A stretch of 64,000 nucleotides of DNA from VXYL01 sp963665195 (GCA_963665195.1 OY762070.1:1798001-1862000), one strand, 5' to 3'; positions 26,102 through 34,839 are shown, counted from the first letter of the stretch. The notes: generated from the sequence alone by a model not told the origin. Program-made: numbers and translations.

Positions 26102-26583
26102 ACAACGCTTCGCCCCTGCGGTACACAAGAGACCGCGTTGATCCGGCTTGCTGCGTAGACGTGATCGAAAGCCACGGGTGTTCGGTCTATCTGCAAGATG
26201 CACCGAGCCCCCGCCTGATCGTCGATCTGGACCATGCGGCGTCCCCCGCAAGACGAGGGAAAAAGTGCGACTTCATCCTTGTTGCGGCGAAGGCAAGCGG
26301 CGGTCTGTGGGTCGTCCCGTTGGAGCTCAAGTCCACGGGCATCAATGCGAACACGGTAGCAGCCCAACTGAGAGCTGGTGCCCGACTAGCTGAGAGCATC
26401 GCCGATCCGGCTCTGGTCAACGAGTTCGCACCGGTCGCCGTACACCGAGCGGAGAACACCAGCCGCAGGCAGTACAACGAGCTGGCGAAGCAGAGCGTGC
26501 GGTTCCGCCGCCGCGACTTCGCGATCGGGACCATGGAGTGCGGCGACCTGCTGGCGTCCGTGATCGAAGACGTGCCTCCTTGA
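26098..26583 (+). CDS. Small PD-(D/E)XK nuclease-like partner of the ATPase
   Basis: A 161-residue protein beginning at a TTG that overlaps the ATPase stop (TTGA), so it should be translationally coupled. The core KKCDFILVAAKASGG followed by LWVVPLELKSTGINA fits the D-x(n)-E-x-K pattern of PD-(D/E)XK nucleases, with Asp near residue 57 and Glu-x-Lys near 75. A conserved-looking Gln/Arg helix (NTVAAQLRAGARLAES) follows, as in that fold. I do not recognise a named family. By motif and context it is the probable effector nuclease of the module, which is inference. Confidence 0.65.
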   Translation: MNNASPLRYTRDRVDPACCVDVIESHGCSVYLQDAPSPRLIVDLDHAASPARRGKKCDFILVAAKASGGLWVVPLELKSTGINANTVAAQLRAGARLAESIADPALVNEFAPVAVHRAENTSRRQYNELAKQSVRFRRRDFAIGTMECGDLLASVIEDVPP

Positions 26584-26658
26584 CTGCCGCCATCCTGTTG
26601 CGTGGTGGGGCGCGGTCTGCCACGATCAGTGCAACTCCCGGACGGAGGGCATCCCAAC

Positions 26659-27741
26659 ATGACCGATAACGCGGCAACCGCCATCTCTCCCGCCGACGGC
26701 CCCGTGGCCGTTACCGGCGCCAGCGGCTACATCGGCTCCTGGATCGTCAAGGATCTCGTGGAGCAAGGCTACGAGGTGCGCGCCTGCGTGCGCGATGCGA
26801 CCCGGCCGGAGAAGGTCGATCACCTGCTGGCGCTCAACGACGAGGGCCTGCGCGGCCAGGCGACGCTCTGCACCGGAGACATCTTCGAGCCCGGCAGCTA
26901 CGACGAGGCGTTCGCCGGCTGCTCGGCGGTGATGCACGCCGGCGCCGCGGTGGGGTACAACCGGGAGACGCCCCAGCAGGTCTACGATGGCTGCTTCACG
27001 GAAGTGCGCCATGTGCTGGACTCGGCGCGAAAGTCCGAGGCGCTCAAGCGCTTCGTGTTCACCAGTTCGTTCGCGGCGGTCGGCCATCCGCGGCCGGAAG
27101 GCTACGTCTTCACGGAGAAGGACTGGTGCGGCGACAACGTCGAGGGCTACCGGGGTCGGTGGAGCGAAGAGAGCATCCCGAAGAACCGCGACATCGCCTA
27201 CGCCATGGCCAAGGCGGAAACCGAGCGCATGATCTACGAGGAAGCAGCCCAGGATGGCACGTTCGCGGCCCTGTCCATCCTGCCGCTGCACGTCATCGGG
27301 CCGCTCATGTGCGCCAACCACGACCAGGGCTGGAGCTGGCAGAACTGCATTCGCTACATGATGCAGGGCAAGCCCTACAAGAAATCCCGCGGCGGCCGGA
27401 TGCTGTGGAACAACGTCGATGTGCGCGACACGGCCCGCGCCCATCGGCTGTGCGCGGAGAGCACGGTGGCCGGCAACGGCTCGCGCTACATCCTCTCCGC
27501 CGCGGACCGCTCCGGCGAGCTATTCACTTGGCAGATGCAGGCGAGACTCCGCGAGCTGTACCCGAACGTGGCGGAAATCGGCGGCGAGGAGATGGAAGGC
27601 GGCGAACCGGCGCAGCACACCTACGACTCGCCGCGCTCCTACTGCCTGCTGGCGAAGCAGGAGATCGGCCTCACGACCTACTCCATCGACGACACGCTGC
27701 GGGCGACGGTGGACTCGTACTACGCGCTCGGCCTGCTGTAG
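26659..27741 (+). CDS. Extended SDR / NAD(P)-dependent epimerase-dehydratase-like oxidoreductase
   Basis: A 360-residue extended short-chain dehydrogenase. The nucleotide-binding motif VTGASGYIGSWIVKDL is near residue 20, and the catalytic YAMAK is near residue 175 with an upstream Ser in FTSSFAAVG. It resembles dihydroflavonol-4-reductase-like enzymes that reduce ketones or aldehydes. The substrate is unknown. The ATG at 26659 is chosen because GGAGG lies about 12 bases upstream and the earlier in-frame start adds unconserved residues. It converges with the dioxygenase gene. Confidence 0.85.
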   Translation: MTDNAATAISPADGPVAVTGASGYIGSWIVKDLVEQGYEVRACVRDATRPEKVDHLLALNDEGLRGQATLCTGDIFEPGSYDEAFAGCSAVMHAGAAVGYNRETPQQVYDGCFTEVRHVLDSARKSEALKRFVFTSSFAAVGHPRPEGYVFTEKDWCGDNVEGYRGRWSEESIPKNRDIAYAMAKAETERMIYEEAAQDGTFAALSILPLHVIGPLMCANHDQGWSWQNCIRYMMQGKPYKKSRGGRMLWNNVDVRDTARAHRLCAESTVAGNGSRYILSAADRSGELFTWQMQARLRELYPNVAEIGGEEMEGGEPAQHTYDSPRSYCLLAKQEIGLTTYSIDDTLRATVDSYYALGLL

Positions 27742-27754
27742 GCCGGGCCACCCA

Positions 27755-28579
27755 CTACTCGAACGGGCGTTCGCCCTCGCACATCACGCGGTGCAGGCGG
27801 CGCGGCTGTTCGCCGTGGTCGTATACCGCGGCGTGCATCGAGCAGCGGTTGTCCCACATCACGAAATCGCCCGGCTGCCAGCGGTGGCGGTACATGGCGT
27901 GGTCGCGCAGGGAGTGCTTGTAGAGGAAGTCGATGAGGTTGCGGCCTTCCTCCGGCGTCATGCCCGCGGCCTCGATGCAGCGGGCGGCGAAGGTGACGTA
28001 GAGCGCCTTGCGGCCAGTCACCGGATGCGTGCGCGCGGCCGGATGCCAGACCGGGTCCGGCACCTCTTCGGGCCGGTCCGTGCCGCTCACCACATGCTTG
28101 AAGCGCAGGCCCACCAGCCACTTCTTCATCACGTCGGAGAGGCTGTCGTAGGCCAGGTACTGGTTGCAGAACATGGTGTCGCCGCCGTGCGCCGGGACGT
28201 CCACCGCATACAGCGAGGAGAACGACGGCGGCTTCTCGACGAAGCAGGTGTCGGTGTGGAAGCCGCCGGAGACCGGATGGTCCGGACTGCCGCGATCCGC
28301 CACCACATGGACGAAATCGACGCCTGAGCGCATGTCCACGCCGGGGGTCTTGGTGATCCGGCCGAAGCGGGCCACGAAGTCCAGCTGCTCCTTGGGCGCG
28401 AGCGTCTGGCCAGGGAAGACGCCGACGCAGTAATCGCCGATGAGGCGGCGGACCGCCTCCACATCGTCGTCCGAGAGGTCTTGGACGCGCACGCCGGCGA
28501 TGCGCACGCCGGTGAAGCCGGTCATGAGTTCCGCGCCGAGCGGCAACTCGGGGCCTAAGTCGAACGCGGCTTCAGCCAT
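27755..28579 (-). CDS. TauD/TfdA-family Fe(II)/2-oxoglutarate dioxygenase
   Basis: A 274-residue non-haem iron dioxygenase. The metal-binding HxD is in GFHTDTCFVEKPP near residue 110. The distal His is in MWDNRCSMHAAVYDH, with the oxoglutarate-binding Arg in QPRRLHRVM. The family hydroxylates taurine, 2,4-D and related acids, and the substrate here is unknown. The gene is downstream of the CmcJ-like gene on the same strand with a 41-bp gap. The pair sits in a block of uncommon oxidative enzymes, suggesting a shared catabolic route. Confidence 0.9.
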   Translation of the reverse strand: MAEAAFDLGPELPLGAELMTGFTGVRIAGVRVQDLSDDDVEAVRRLIGDYCVGVFPGQTLAPKEQLDFVARFGRITKTPGVDMRSGVDFVHVVADRGSPDHPVSGGFHTDTCFVEKPPSFSSLYAVDVPAHGGDTMFCNQYLAYDSLSDVMKKWLVGLRFKHVVSGTDRPEEVPDPVWHPAARTHPVTGRKALYVTFAARCIEAAGMTPEEGRNLIDFLYKHSLRDHAMYRHRWQPGDFVMWDNRCSMHAAVYDHGEQPRRLHRVMCEGERPFE

Positions 28580-28620
28580 TCCGATACCTCCCGTTTTCGC
28601 GGTGGAGAGCCGATGGACGT

Positions 28621-29466
28621 TCAGTCGAAGGCGGCCAGCATGCGCACTTCGATGCTGCGCCGCGGCGGCGCACCGGCCGGCGAGGTCGGATCGTCGAAGG
28701 ACGTGTGCGGGCAGCTTGCCGCCAGCGCTTCCCTGGTATCGAGCTGCTTGAGGAACAGCAGTTCGTCCGTTGCCATGCGGGAGACGTAGTAGAAGCGGTG
28801 GCCCGGGTTGTGCATCGGCATGGACGACTTGCCGCCGTCCATCGCCATCGCCCCTTCGCGGGCGCTGTAGCCGGTGTAGAAGTAGTCCACCACGTCGTCA
28901 TCGGCCAGCGACTGGGCATCGACGATGGCCAGCGGATTCTTCTGCACCGCGTGGTCGAACGGCTGCCAGGAGTTGTACCAGGCGAACTCCATGCCGTCGT
29001 AGGCGGCGACGTCCTCGCCGCGTTTCTCGAGCGCCCGCCGGGCGGTGTCTCGAGGCGCGACCTGGCTGTAGTCGCAGTGCAGGAAGCGGGCGTAGGCCTT
29101 GTTGAAGTCCGACGTGTCCTCGGTGCGCACGACGTGCTGGGTAATGAACACCTTGGCGGCACCGGTGGCGGCCTTGGCGAGCGCGACGATTTCCGGGTAG
29201 TAGACCGTCTTCACCTCGTCGTCGCTGTGGAAATCGCGCACCTTGGAGGCGTGCTTCAGCAGCGCGAAGCCGTTGACGTCGAGGTCGATGGCGCCCGTCG
29301 TGAGCGGCACCCGGGCGTCGTGGATGGCCACCGTGCGCTTGTAGGTATTGGCGCGGCGACTGTCGCGGTCGCCGATGCGCGGGATGTCCTCGCGATCACG
29401 CCACTCGTCGTTCAGATAGCGGACGACGGCCTGAACGGGTGCTGATTGGACTGCGGTCATCGGCAT
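28621..29466 (-). CDS. CmcJ/NvfI-like oxidoreductase
   Basis: A 281-residue protein resembling the CmcJ/NvfI group, which includes cephamycin CmcJ and fungal NvfI/AsaB-like enzymes. The recognisable core is FITQHVVRTEDTSDFNKAYA, HCDYSQVAPRDTARRALE and the C-terminal HRFYYVSRMATDELLFLKQ. Members are non-haem oxygenase-like and act on small molecules. GGAG precedes the ATG at 29466, and a second ATG six bases downstream is equally well placed. It lies between HyuA and the TauD gene, all on the minus strand. Confidence 0.8.
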   Translation of the reverse strand: MPMTAVQSAPVQAVVRYLNDEWRDREDIPRIGDRDSRRANTYKRTVAIHDARVPLTTGAIDLDVNGFALLKHASKVRDFHSDDEVKTVYYPEIVALAKAATGAAKVFITQHVVRTEDTSDFNKAYARFLHCDYSQVAPRDTARRALEKRGEDVAAYDGMEFAWYNSWQPFDHAVQKNPLAIVDAQSLADDDVVDYFYTGYSAREGAMAMDGGKSSMPMHNPGHRFYYVSRMATDELLFLKQLDTREALAASCPHTSFDDPTSPAGAPPRRSIEVRMLAAFD

Positions 29467-29534
29467 GGCACTCCTCTTTGCGTCTTGCGGGCAGTGTGGC
29501 CGATTTGCCGTACCGGGCGCAACTGCCACGCCGC

Positions 29535-29548
29535 GGGTGTACGACAAT
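29535..29548 (+). repeat. Solo terminal-repeat match to the ISKra4-like element
   Basis: GGGTGTACGACAAT is identical to the outer 14 bases of the right end of the insertion sequence at 50976-52556, then diverges. It lies three bases beyond the stop codon of the hyuA-like gene. No partner end is visible nearby. It may be a remnant left after deletion or excision. Confidence 0.4.
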
Positions 29549-29551
29549 CCA

Positions 29552-31522
29552 CTACGGCCCGCTCGTGCGTCGCAGAACGACGTTGCCGAACGGGTCCGCC
29601 TCGGCGGCGAAGCCCCCGGGAACGACGATGGCGGTCTGTTCCTCGATGATGGTGGTCGGGCCTTCCAGCCTGCCGCCGGGCCGCAGCGCGCCGGCCGCGG
29701 TCGGCACGCTCGGCGGGCGTTCGCCTTGGAGCGTCAGCGTCCAGCTCAGCACTTCCACGTCGAGGCCCGGAATCAGCCGCCCGTAGAGCTGTTCGTAGGC
29801 CGCATCGAATGCCTGTCGCAGGGCTTCCCCGGAGATCGGCTCCGGCACGTCCACGGCGATCTCGAAGCCCTGGCCGAGGTAGCGCATGTAGGCGCGGCGG
29901 GTCTCGGCGATGGGGCCCGAGACGATGGCGCCGACCACAGCCATCGCCTCGGCGCGCATCTCCGCCATGACGGCAGCAACGATGCCAGCATCGAAGGCCG
30001 ACAGCTTCAGATACCGGCTGCGCACCACCTCGAATGCTACCGGCGCTTCCAGGAAGCCCACCGCCGAGCCGACCCCGGCCGCCGGCGGCACTACCACGCT
30101 TTGCAGATCCAGCTTCTCGGCGATGCGGGCGGCATGGATCGGTGCGGCGCCGCCGAAGGCGATGAGCGTGCGCCCCGCAGCGGCCTTGCCCCATTCGGCG
30201 GCGTGGGCCCGGGCCGCAGCGGCCATGTTCTCGTCGACGATTTCGCTTACCGCCGCAGCAGCCTCCGCCGCATCGGGCACCCCCATCGGCTCGCCGACAT
30301 CGTGCCGCACCGCGCGCTCCGCAGCGGCTACATCGAGGGTCATCGAACCACCTGCGAAGCGATCAGGATCGAGGCGCCCGAGCAGCAGGTCCGCATCCGT
30401 GACGGTCGGCCGTTCGCCGCCGCGCCCGTAGCAAGCCGGACCGGGTTCGGATCCGGCGCTGCGCGGTCCCACTTGAATCCGGCCGAGCCGGTCCACCGCG
30501 GCGATGGAGCCGCCACCTGCGCCGATCTCCACCATTTCGATCACCGGAATGCGCACCGGCAGGCCGCTGCCCTTCTTGAAGCGGTAGCTGCGGTCCACCT
30601 CGAAGGCGCGGGACACCTGCGGCTGGCCATCGTCGATCAGGCAGATCTTGGCGGTAGTGCCGCCCATGTCGAGCGACAGCACGCGGCGCAGATCGAGCTG
30701 TTCGGCGATCCGCGCCGCCAGGATCGCGCCGCCGGCGGGGCCGGATTCCACCAGCCGGATGGGGAACTCGCGCGCGGTCTCGACGGAGGTGAGACCGCCG
30801 CCGGACGTCATCATCAGGAACGGGCTGCGGATGCCAAGGCCGCGCAGTTCGGTGGCGAGTTCCGCCAGGTAGCGGGACATCAACGGCTTCACATAGGCGT
30901 TGGCGCAGGCCGTGGAGAAGCGCTCGAATTCGCGGATCTCGGGGCACACGGCGCTCGCCAGAGTGACGGACAGCCCCGGCATCTCGCGCCGGAGCACCTC
31001 CTCGACCAGCTGCTCGTGGGCGGGATTGGCGTAGCCGTGCAGAAAGCCGACGGCGACGCTCTCGATGCCATCGGCCTCGAGCTTCGGAACCAACGCTCGT
31101 ACCGCTTCCGCGGCCAGCGGCGTCAGCACTTCCCCAGCCGGGTTCATCCGCTCCGGCACTGGCAGCCGCCAAGGCCGAGGTACCAGCGGCTGCGGCCGAT
31201 CGACGTTAACGTCGTACTGCTCGAAGCGGTTCTCGAAGGCCATCTCCAGCACGTCGCGGTGGCCTTCGGTAGTGATGAGCGCCGTGCGCGCGCCATTGCG
31301 CTCGATCAGCGCATTGGTCGCCAGCGTCGTGCCGTGCAGAACGACGCCGACATCCGCGGCGACCGTGCCGCTCTGCTCAAGCACCTGGCGCAGGCCCTGT
31401 ATCACGCCGCGCGCCGGCTCCGCGTGGGTGGTCAGCACCTTGGTCGCGACCCGCCCGGCAGCCGCCTCCAGCACTACATCGGTGAAGGTGCCGCCGATGT
31501 CGACGGCGACGCGGCTGGTCAT
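29552..31522 (-). CDS. hyuA: Hydantoinase/oxoprolinase subunit A
   Basis: A 656-residue ATP-dependent amidohydrolase subunit with the ASKHA fold. The phosphate-binding motif VAVDIGGTFTDVVLE is at the N-terminus, LGTTLATNALIE-type sequence follows (HGTTLATNALIERNGA), and a second phosphate loop is LSLDMGGTTAKICLI near residue 290. The family hydrolyses hydantoins or 5-oxoproline, or carboxylates acetophenone, with a HyuB partner. No HyuB gene is next to it, which is unusual. The ATG overlaps the stop of the CHY zinc-finger gene (ATGA), so the two are coupled. Confidence 0.88.
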   Translation of the reverse strand: MTSRVAVDIGGTFTDVVLEAAAGRVATKVLTTHAEPARGVIQGLRQVLEQSGTVAADVGVVLHGTTLATNALIERNGARTALITTEGHRDVLEMAFENRFEQYDVNVDRPQPLVPRPWRLPVPERMNPAGEVLTPLAAEAVRALVPKLEADGIESVAVGFLHGYANPAHEQLVEEVLRREMPGLSVTLASAVCPEIREFERFSTACANAYVKPLMSRYLAELATELRGLGIRSPFLMMTSGGGLTSVETAREFPIRLVESGPAGGAILAARIAEQLDLRRVLSLDMGGTTAKICLIDDGQPQVSRAFEVDRSYRFKKGSGLPVRIPVIEMVEIGAGGGSIAAVDRLGRIQVGPRSAGSEPGPACYGRGGERPTVTDADLLLGRLDPDRFAGGSMTLDVAAAERAVRHDVGEPMGVPDAAEAAAAVSEIVDENMAAAARAHAAEWGKAAAGRTLIAFGGAAPIHAARIAEKLDLQSVVVPPAAGVGSAVGFLEAPVAFEVVRSRYLKLSAFDAGIVAAVMAEMRAEAMAVVGAIVSGPIAETRRAYMRYLGQGFEIAVDVPEPISGEALRQAFDAAYEQLYGRLIPGLDVEVLSWTLTLQGERPPSVPTAAGALRPGGRLEGPTTIIEEQTAIVVPGGFAAEADPFGNVVLRRTSGP

Positions 31523-31890
31523 GGGTGCATCTCGAAGTAGAGGTGGTAGTGCAAGGCGCAGCCGGGATTGAACTCGGCCCCACAGCTTGGGCAGACCGCG
31601 TGGCAGTCGAGATAGGCGGCGATGCTGAGGCGATGCCCGCAGGCCCCGCACAGCACCGCCAGCGCCTCGCGCTCCGCGAGCGGCCAGACGGCGGCAGGGT
31701 GATCTGCGACCTCGCGGTGGCAGTCGAAGCACGGATACCACGCGCCGCAGCACTTGAAGCGCAGCGCGATGATGTCGTTCGGGCCATGCCAATGGCCGCA
31801 GCGCGTCGCCGCATCCACCGCGACGCCATGCACGTCGATGCCGTGGATGCGGCGCACGGTCGCGGTCGGCGCAGCACCCGCCGCAGCCAC
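31519..31890 (-). CDS. CHY-type zinc-finger protein
   Basis: A 123-residue protein with the CHY zinc-finger pattern of closely spaced Cys and His residues: GIDVHGVAVDAATRCGHWHG, CCGAWYPCFDCH, LCGACGH and CPSCGAEFNPGC. It probably binds three zinc ions. CHY proteins are linked to metal handling and protein quality control in eukaryotes (Hot13), and the bacterial role is unknown. The GTG at 31890 is chosen from spacing to the upstream stop. A GTG at 31857 is also possible. It lies between the molybdenum hydroxylase and hyuA genes in one operon. Confidence 0.8.
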   Translation of the reverse strand: MAAAGAAPTATVRRIHGIDVHGVAVDAATRCGHWHGPNDIIALRFKCCGAWYPCFDCHREVADHPAAVWPLAEREALAVLCGACGHRLSIAAYLDCHAVCPSCGAEFNPGCALHYHLYFEMHP

Positions 31891-31916
31891 GGATCGGTCG
31901 CCTTCGCCGCGGCGCT

Positions 31917-34160
31917 TTAGACCACCGAGAAGCCTTCCTCGCTGATCGGCAGCGTGCGGATGCGGTGCCCCGTTGCCGCGTAGACCGCATTGCAAACGGC
32001 CGGCGCCAGCGGCGGGAACGCAGGCTCGCCGAGGCCCGTCGGGGGATAGTCGCTCTCGATGAAATGCACGTCCACGGCGGGGGTGGCGGGCATCCGCAGC
32101 ATGGGGTACTTGTCGAAGTTGGCCTGCTGCACGCGGCCGGCCTCGAACGTCACCGTCAGCCCCGCCATGGTCGACAGCCCGTCCACCACCGAGCCCTGGA
32201 TCTGGTTCTCCGCCCCGCTCAGGTTGACGATGGGGCCGACGTCCGCGGCGACCGTGACGTTGTGGACCCGGATCGCTTTCTCGCGAGAGACGCTCACCTC
32301 CGCGACCTCCGCGATATGCCCCGCATGGCTGAAGTAGAAGGCGAGGCCGAGCGCGTGGCCGTCCGGCAGCTCCCTGCCCCAGCCGGCCTTCTCGGCGGCC
32401 AGCTTGACGACCCCGGCGGCGCGCCCGGTATGCATGGCGCGCGGATTGCCGCCCACCTGGCGCGGCTCGCCGAACACTTCGAGCAGCACTTCGAGGTGGT
32501 CGCGCCCCGCCGCCTCGGCCAGTTCGTGGACGAAGCACTGCGTCACGAAGGCGAAGACGTTCGAGCCCGGCGCCCGCCAAGCGGCGCAGCGATTCGACCA
32601 GTCGAGGGCCGTCTGCTCAAGGCGCAGGTTGTCGATCAGGCCGCCCGGGAACACGCCTGCCGACAGACTGCCGCCGCTCACCGGCCGGCCGCCGTTGGCG
32701 AAGGTGACGAAGTGGTCGCGCCAGGCGCTGATCCTGCCGTCGCCGTCGACGCTGCCTGCCACGCGGTGGAAGCCGCCGGCGCGGTACAGGTCGTAGGCCA
32801 TGTCGTCTTCGCGGGTCCATTGCAGCTTCACCGGCACCCCGGCGCGCTCGGCGATGGCGGCCGCCTCGCACATGAAGTCGTTGTACAGCCGCCGCCCGAA
32901 GCCGCCGCCGCAGCGCGTCTGGTGCAGCGTGATCTTCTCCGCATCGATGCTGAGAACGTTCGCGACGGCGGAGATGCCCTGGCCCGGCGTCTGCGTGGGC
33001 GCCCACATCTCGATGGCGCCGTCCTTGTACGACGCGGTGCAGTTCTGCGGCTCGAGCTGCGCGTGGCTCACGAAGTGGTAGGCGTAGTAGGCATCGATGC
33101 GCTGCTCGGCTGCCTCGAAGGCGCCGTCCACGTCGCCCTGGTCCGCCACCCGCTCGCCGGGTTCGGCGCTCAGCGTCTGGGCCTTGGCGGCCACATCGCT
33201 CCAGCTGTCCTTGCCGGCGTCCGTCTCGTCCCACTCCACTTCGAGCGCCCGCTTGGCGCGGATGGCGGCCCAGGTGGAATCGGCGACGATAGCGACGCCC
33301 GGCAGCAGCTCCATGGCGTTGCCGTTGCCGTCCAGCACGAAGGCGTCGACCACGCCCGGCATGGCCTTCACGGCATCGAGATTGGCGGACTTCGCCTTGC
33401 CGCCGATGGCGGGGCACTTCTCGTACACCGCGTACTTCATCCCCGGCACGACCTGGTCGATGCCGAACAGCGGCTCGCCGCGCACCAGCGCGTCGTTGTC
33501 CACGCCGGTGATGCGCTTGCCGAGCAGCCGGAACTGACCCGGCTTCTTGAGCGTCAGCGAGGCGGGATCCGGGACGGGCATGGCGGCGGCTTCCGCGGCC
33601 AGGTCCGTGTAGGCCAAGCGCGTGCCGGTGGCGGCGTGGATGACATGGCTGTCCTCGGTCGCCAGTTCCTCCACGGGCACTTCTAGACGCGTCGCCGCCG
33701 CGCCGACGAGCATGGCGCGCGCGGTAGCCCCGGCGCGGCGCAAGCGTTCCCAGTTCATCGGGATGGACAGCGAGCCGCCCGCGAACTGCGGCCCGTAGAC
33801 CGCTTCGTCGATGGGCGATTGGGCGACCGTGACATCGCGCCACGCCGCATCGAGTTCTTCGGCGACGATCATCGGCAGCGACGTCTTGACGCCCTGGCCG
33901 ACCTCCGGGTTCTTGGCCAGCAGCAGGATGCCGTCCTTGTCGATGCGCAGGAAGCCGTTGGGCGCCAGCGGCCCGCCGCTGGCGGCGGCGCGCGGCAACG
34001 CGAACGACAGCATGAGGCCGCCGCCGACGAGACCGGTCAGCTTGAGGAACTGCCGCCGGTCCAGCTTGCCGATTTTGACCGGCGCGCCAGCGACCAGGTG
34101 CCGCTCGTCGTTGACGGCGTCGAAGGTCTCGGAAATGCCTTGGTAGTTCAACGCGCTCAT
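31917..34160 (-). CDS. Molybdopterin-binding subunit of an aldehyde/isoquinoline-type hydroxylase
   Basis: A 747-residue xanthine-oxidase-family large subunit of the isoquinoline 1-oxidoreductase beta type. A twin-arginine signal (DRRQFLKLTGLVGGG) near residue 35 points to export of the folded enzyme to the periplasm. Molybdopterin-site motifs include GGGFGRRLYNDF, WAPTQTPGQG and the C-terminal PTGLGEPAFPPLAPAVCNAV with the catalytic Glu. Substrates of the family are N-heterocycles or aldehydes, and the one here is unknown. The start overlaps the stop of the iron-sulfur subunit (ATGA). Confidence 0.9.
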   Translation of the reverse strand: MSALNYQGISETFDAVNDERHLVAGAPVKIGKLDRRQFLKLTGLVGGGLMLSFALPRAAASGGPLAPNGFLRIDKDGILLLAKNPEVGQGVKTSLPMIVAEELDAAWRDVTVAQSPIDEAVYGPQFAGGSLSIPMNWERLRRAGATARAMLVGAAATRLEVPVEELATEDSHVIHAATGTRLAYTDLAAEAAAMPVPDPASLTLKKPGQFRLLGKRITGVDNDALVRGEPLFGIDQVVPGMKYAVYEKCPAIGGKAKSANLDAVKAMPGVVDAFVLDGNGNAMELLPGVAIVADSTWAAIRAKRALEVEWDETDAGKDSWSDVAAKAQTLSAEPGERVADQGDVDGAFEAAEQRIDAYYAYHFVSHAQLEPQNCTASYKDGAIEMWAPTQTPGQGISAVANVLSIDAEKITLHQTRCGGGFGRRLYNDFMCEAAAIAERAGVPVKLQWTREDDMAYDLYRAGGFHRVAGSVDGDGRISAWRDHFVTFANGGRPVSGGSLSAGVFPGGLIDNLRLEQTALDWSNRCAAWRAPGSNVFAFVTQCFVHELAEAAGRDHLEVLLEVFGEPRQVGGNPRAMHTGRAAGVVKLAAEKAGWGRELPDGHALGLAFYFSHAGHIAEVAEVSVSREKAIRVHNVTVAADVGPIVNLSGAENQIQGSVVDGLSTMAGLTVTFEAGRVQQANFDKYPMLRMPATPAVDVHFIESDYPPTGLGEPAFPPLAPAVCNAVYAATGHRIRTLPISEEGFSVV

Positions 34161-34624
34161 GCCTGCATCCCCTTCGCTGCCGTCTTCACCGCCTGCCGGA
34201 TGCGCACGTACGTGCCGCAACGGCAGATGTTGCCTTGCATCGCCTGATCGATGGCGTCGTCGTCCGGGTTCGGGTTGTCCCGCAGCAGCGCCTCGGCGGC
34301 CATGATCTGCCCGGCCTGGCAGTAGCCGCACTGCGCCACGTCGAGGTCCACCCACGCCTGCTGGACGGCGGTGAGGGTGCCGTCCTCGGCCGCAAGCCCT
34401 TCGATGGTGGTCACCTCGCCGTCCACCGCCGACATCGGGTACGAACAGGAGCGCACCGGGCTGCCGTCGATCAGCACCGTGCAGGCGCCGCATTGCGCGA
34501 TGCCGCAGCCGAACTTGGTGCCCACCAGCCCCAGTTCGTCGCGCAGCGCCCAGAGCAGCGGCGTGTCGTCCTCCGCGGTGACCTGCCGCTCCTCGCCATT
34601 CACCTTCAATCGCATTGCCGCCAT
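34157..34624 (-). CDS. [2Fe-2S] subunit of the molybdenum hydroxylase
   Basis: A 155-residue small subunit with two iron-sulfur sites. The plant-ferredoxin site is GCGIAQCGACTVLID plus the downstream CSYPM. The C-terminal helical site is CGYCQAGQIM and NICRCGTYVRIRQA. It carries electrons from the molybdopterin subunit to an external acceptor. No FAD subunit is present, consistent with isoquinoline-oxidoreductase-type enzymes that use a cytochrome partner. It is the first gene of the minus-strand operon IorA-like, IorB-like, CHY, HyuA. Confidence 0.92.
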   Translation of the reverse strand: MAAMRLKVNGEERQVTAEDDTPLLWALRDELGLVGTKFGCGIAQCGACTVLIDGSPVRSCSYPMSAVDGEVTTIEGLAAEDGTLTAVQQAWVDLDVAQCGYCQAGQIMAAEALLRDNPNPDDDAIDQAMQGNICRCGTYVRIRQAVKTAAKGMQA

Positions 34625-34729
34625 GGCGGATGCTCCTCCCTCTCTTTGGTGCGTCGACTGTAGCTCGCTTCAGGAACGGAAAGGCGCTCGGATCGGGAAG
34701 GGCAGCGCGGCGAAGGGGGAGGGTTGTAG

Positions 34730-34800
34730 CCCCGGCGACCTGAGGGGGGAGTGGGGAGGGAAGCAGTCGCCGGGGCGTTGTGGCGTCTTTGACAACGCCC
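34730..34800. repeat. Two overlapping inverted repeats in the intergenic region
   Basis: CCCCGGCGAC (34730-34739) pairs perfectly with GTCGCCGGGG (34766-34775). GGGCGTTGT (34773-34781) pairs with ACAACGCCC (34792-34800). The hairpins share bases 34773-34775 and so are mutually exclusive. No run of T follows on either strand, so a simple intrinsic terminator is unlikely. It could be a REP-like element or a factor-dependent terminator. Confidence 0.5.
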
Positions 34801-34839
34801 GCCGCAATGAGTTCCGCTGCCGCTCTGCGCTCGGAGCGG

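Noticed and set aside
29465..31540. A long open frame opposite the hyuA gene
   Set aside because: It is antisense to a clearly recognisable hydantoinase gene, rich in His/Arg/Gly, and has no family features. GC-rich codon bias explains it. The same applies to long opposite-strand frames at 31965-33686, 34780-36369, 53258-54289, 54329-55393 and 56624-58297.
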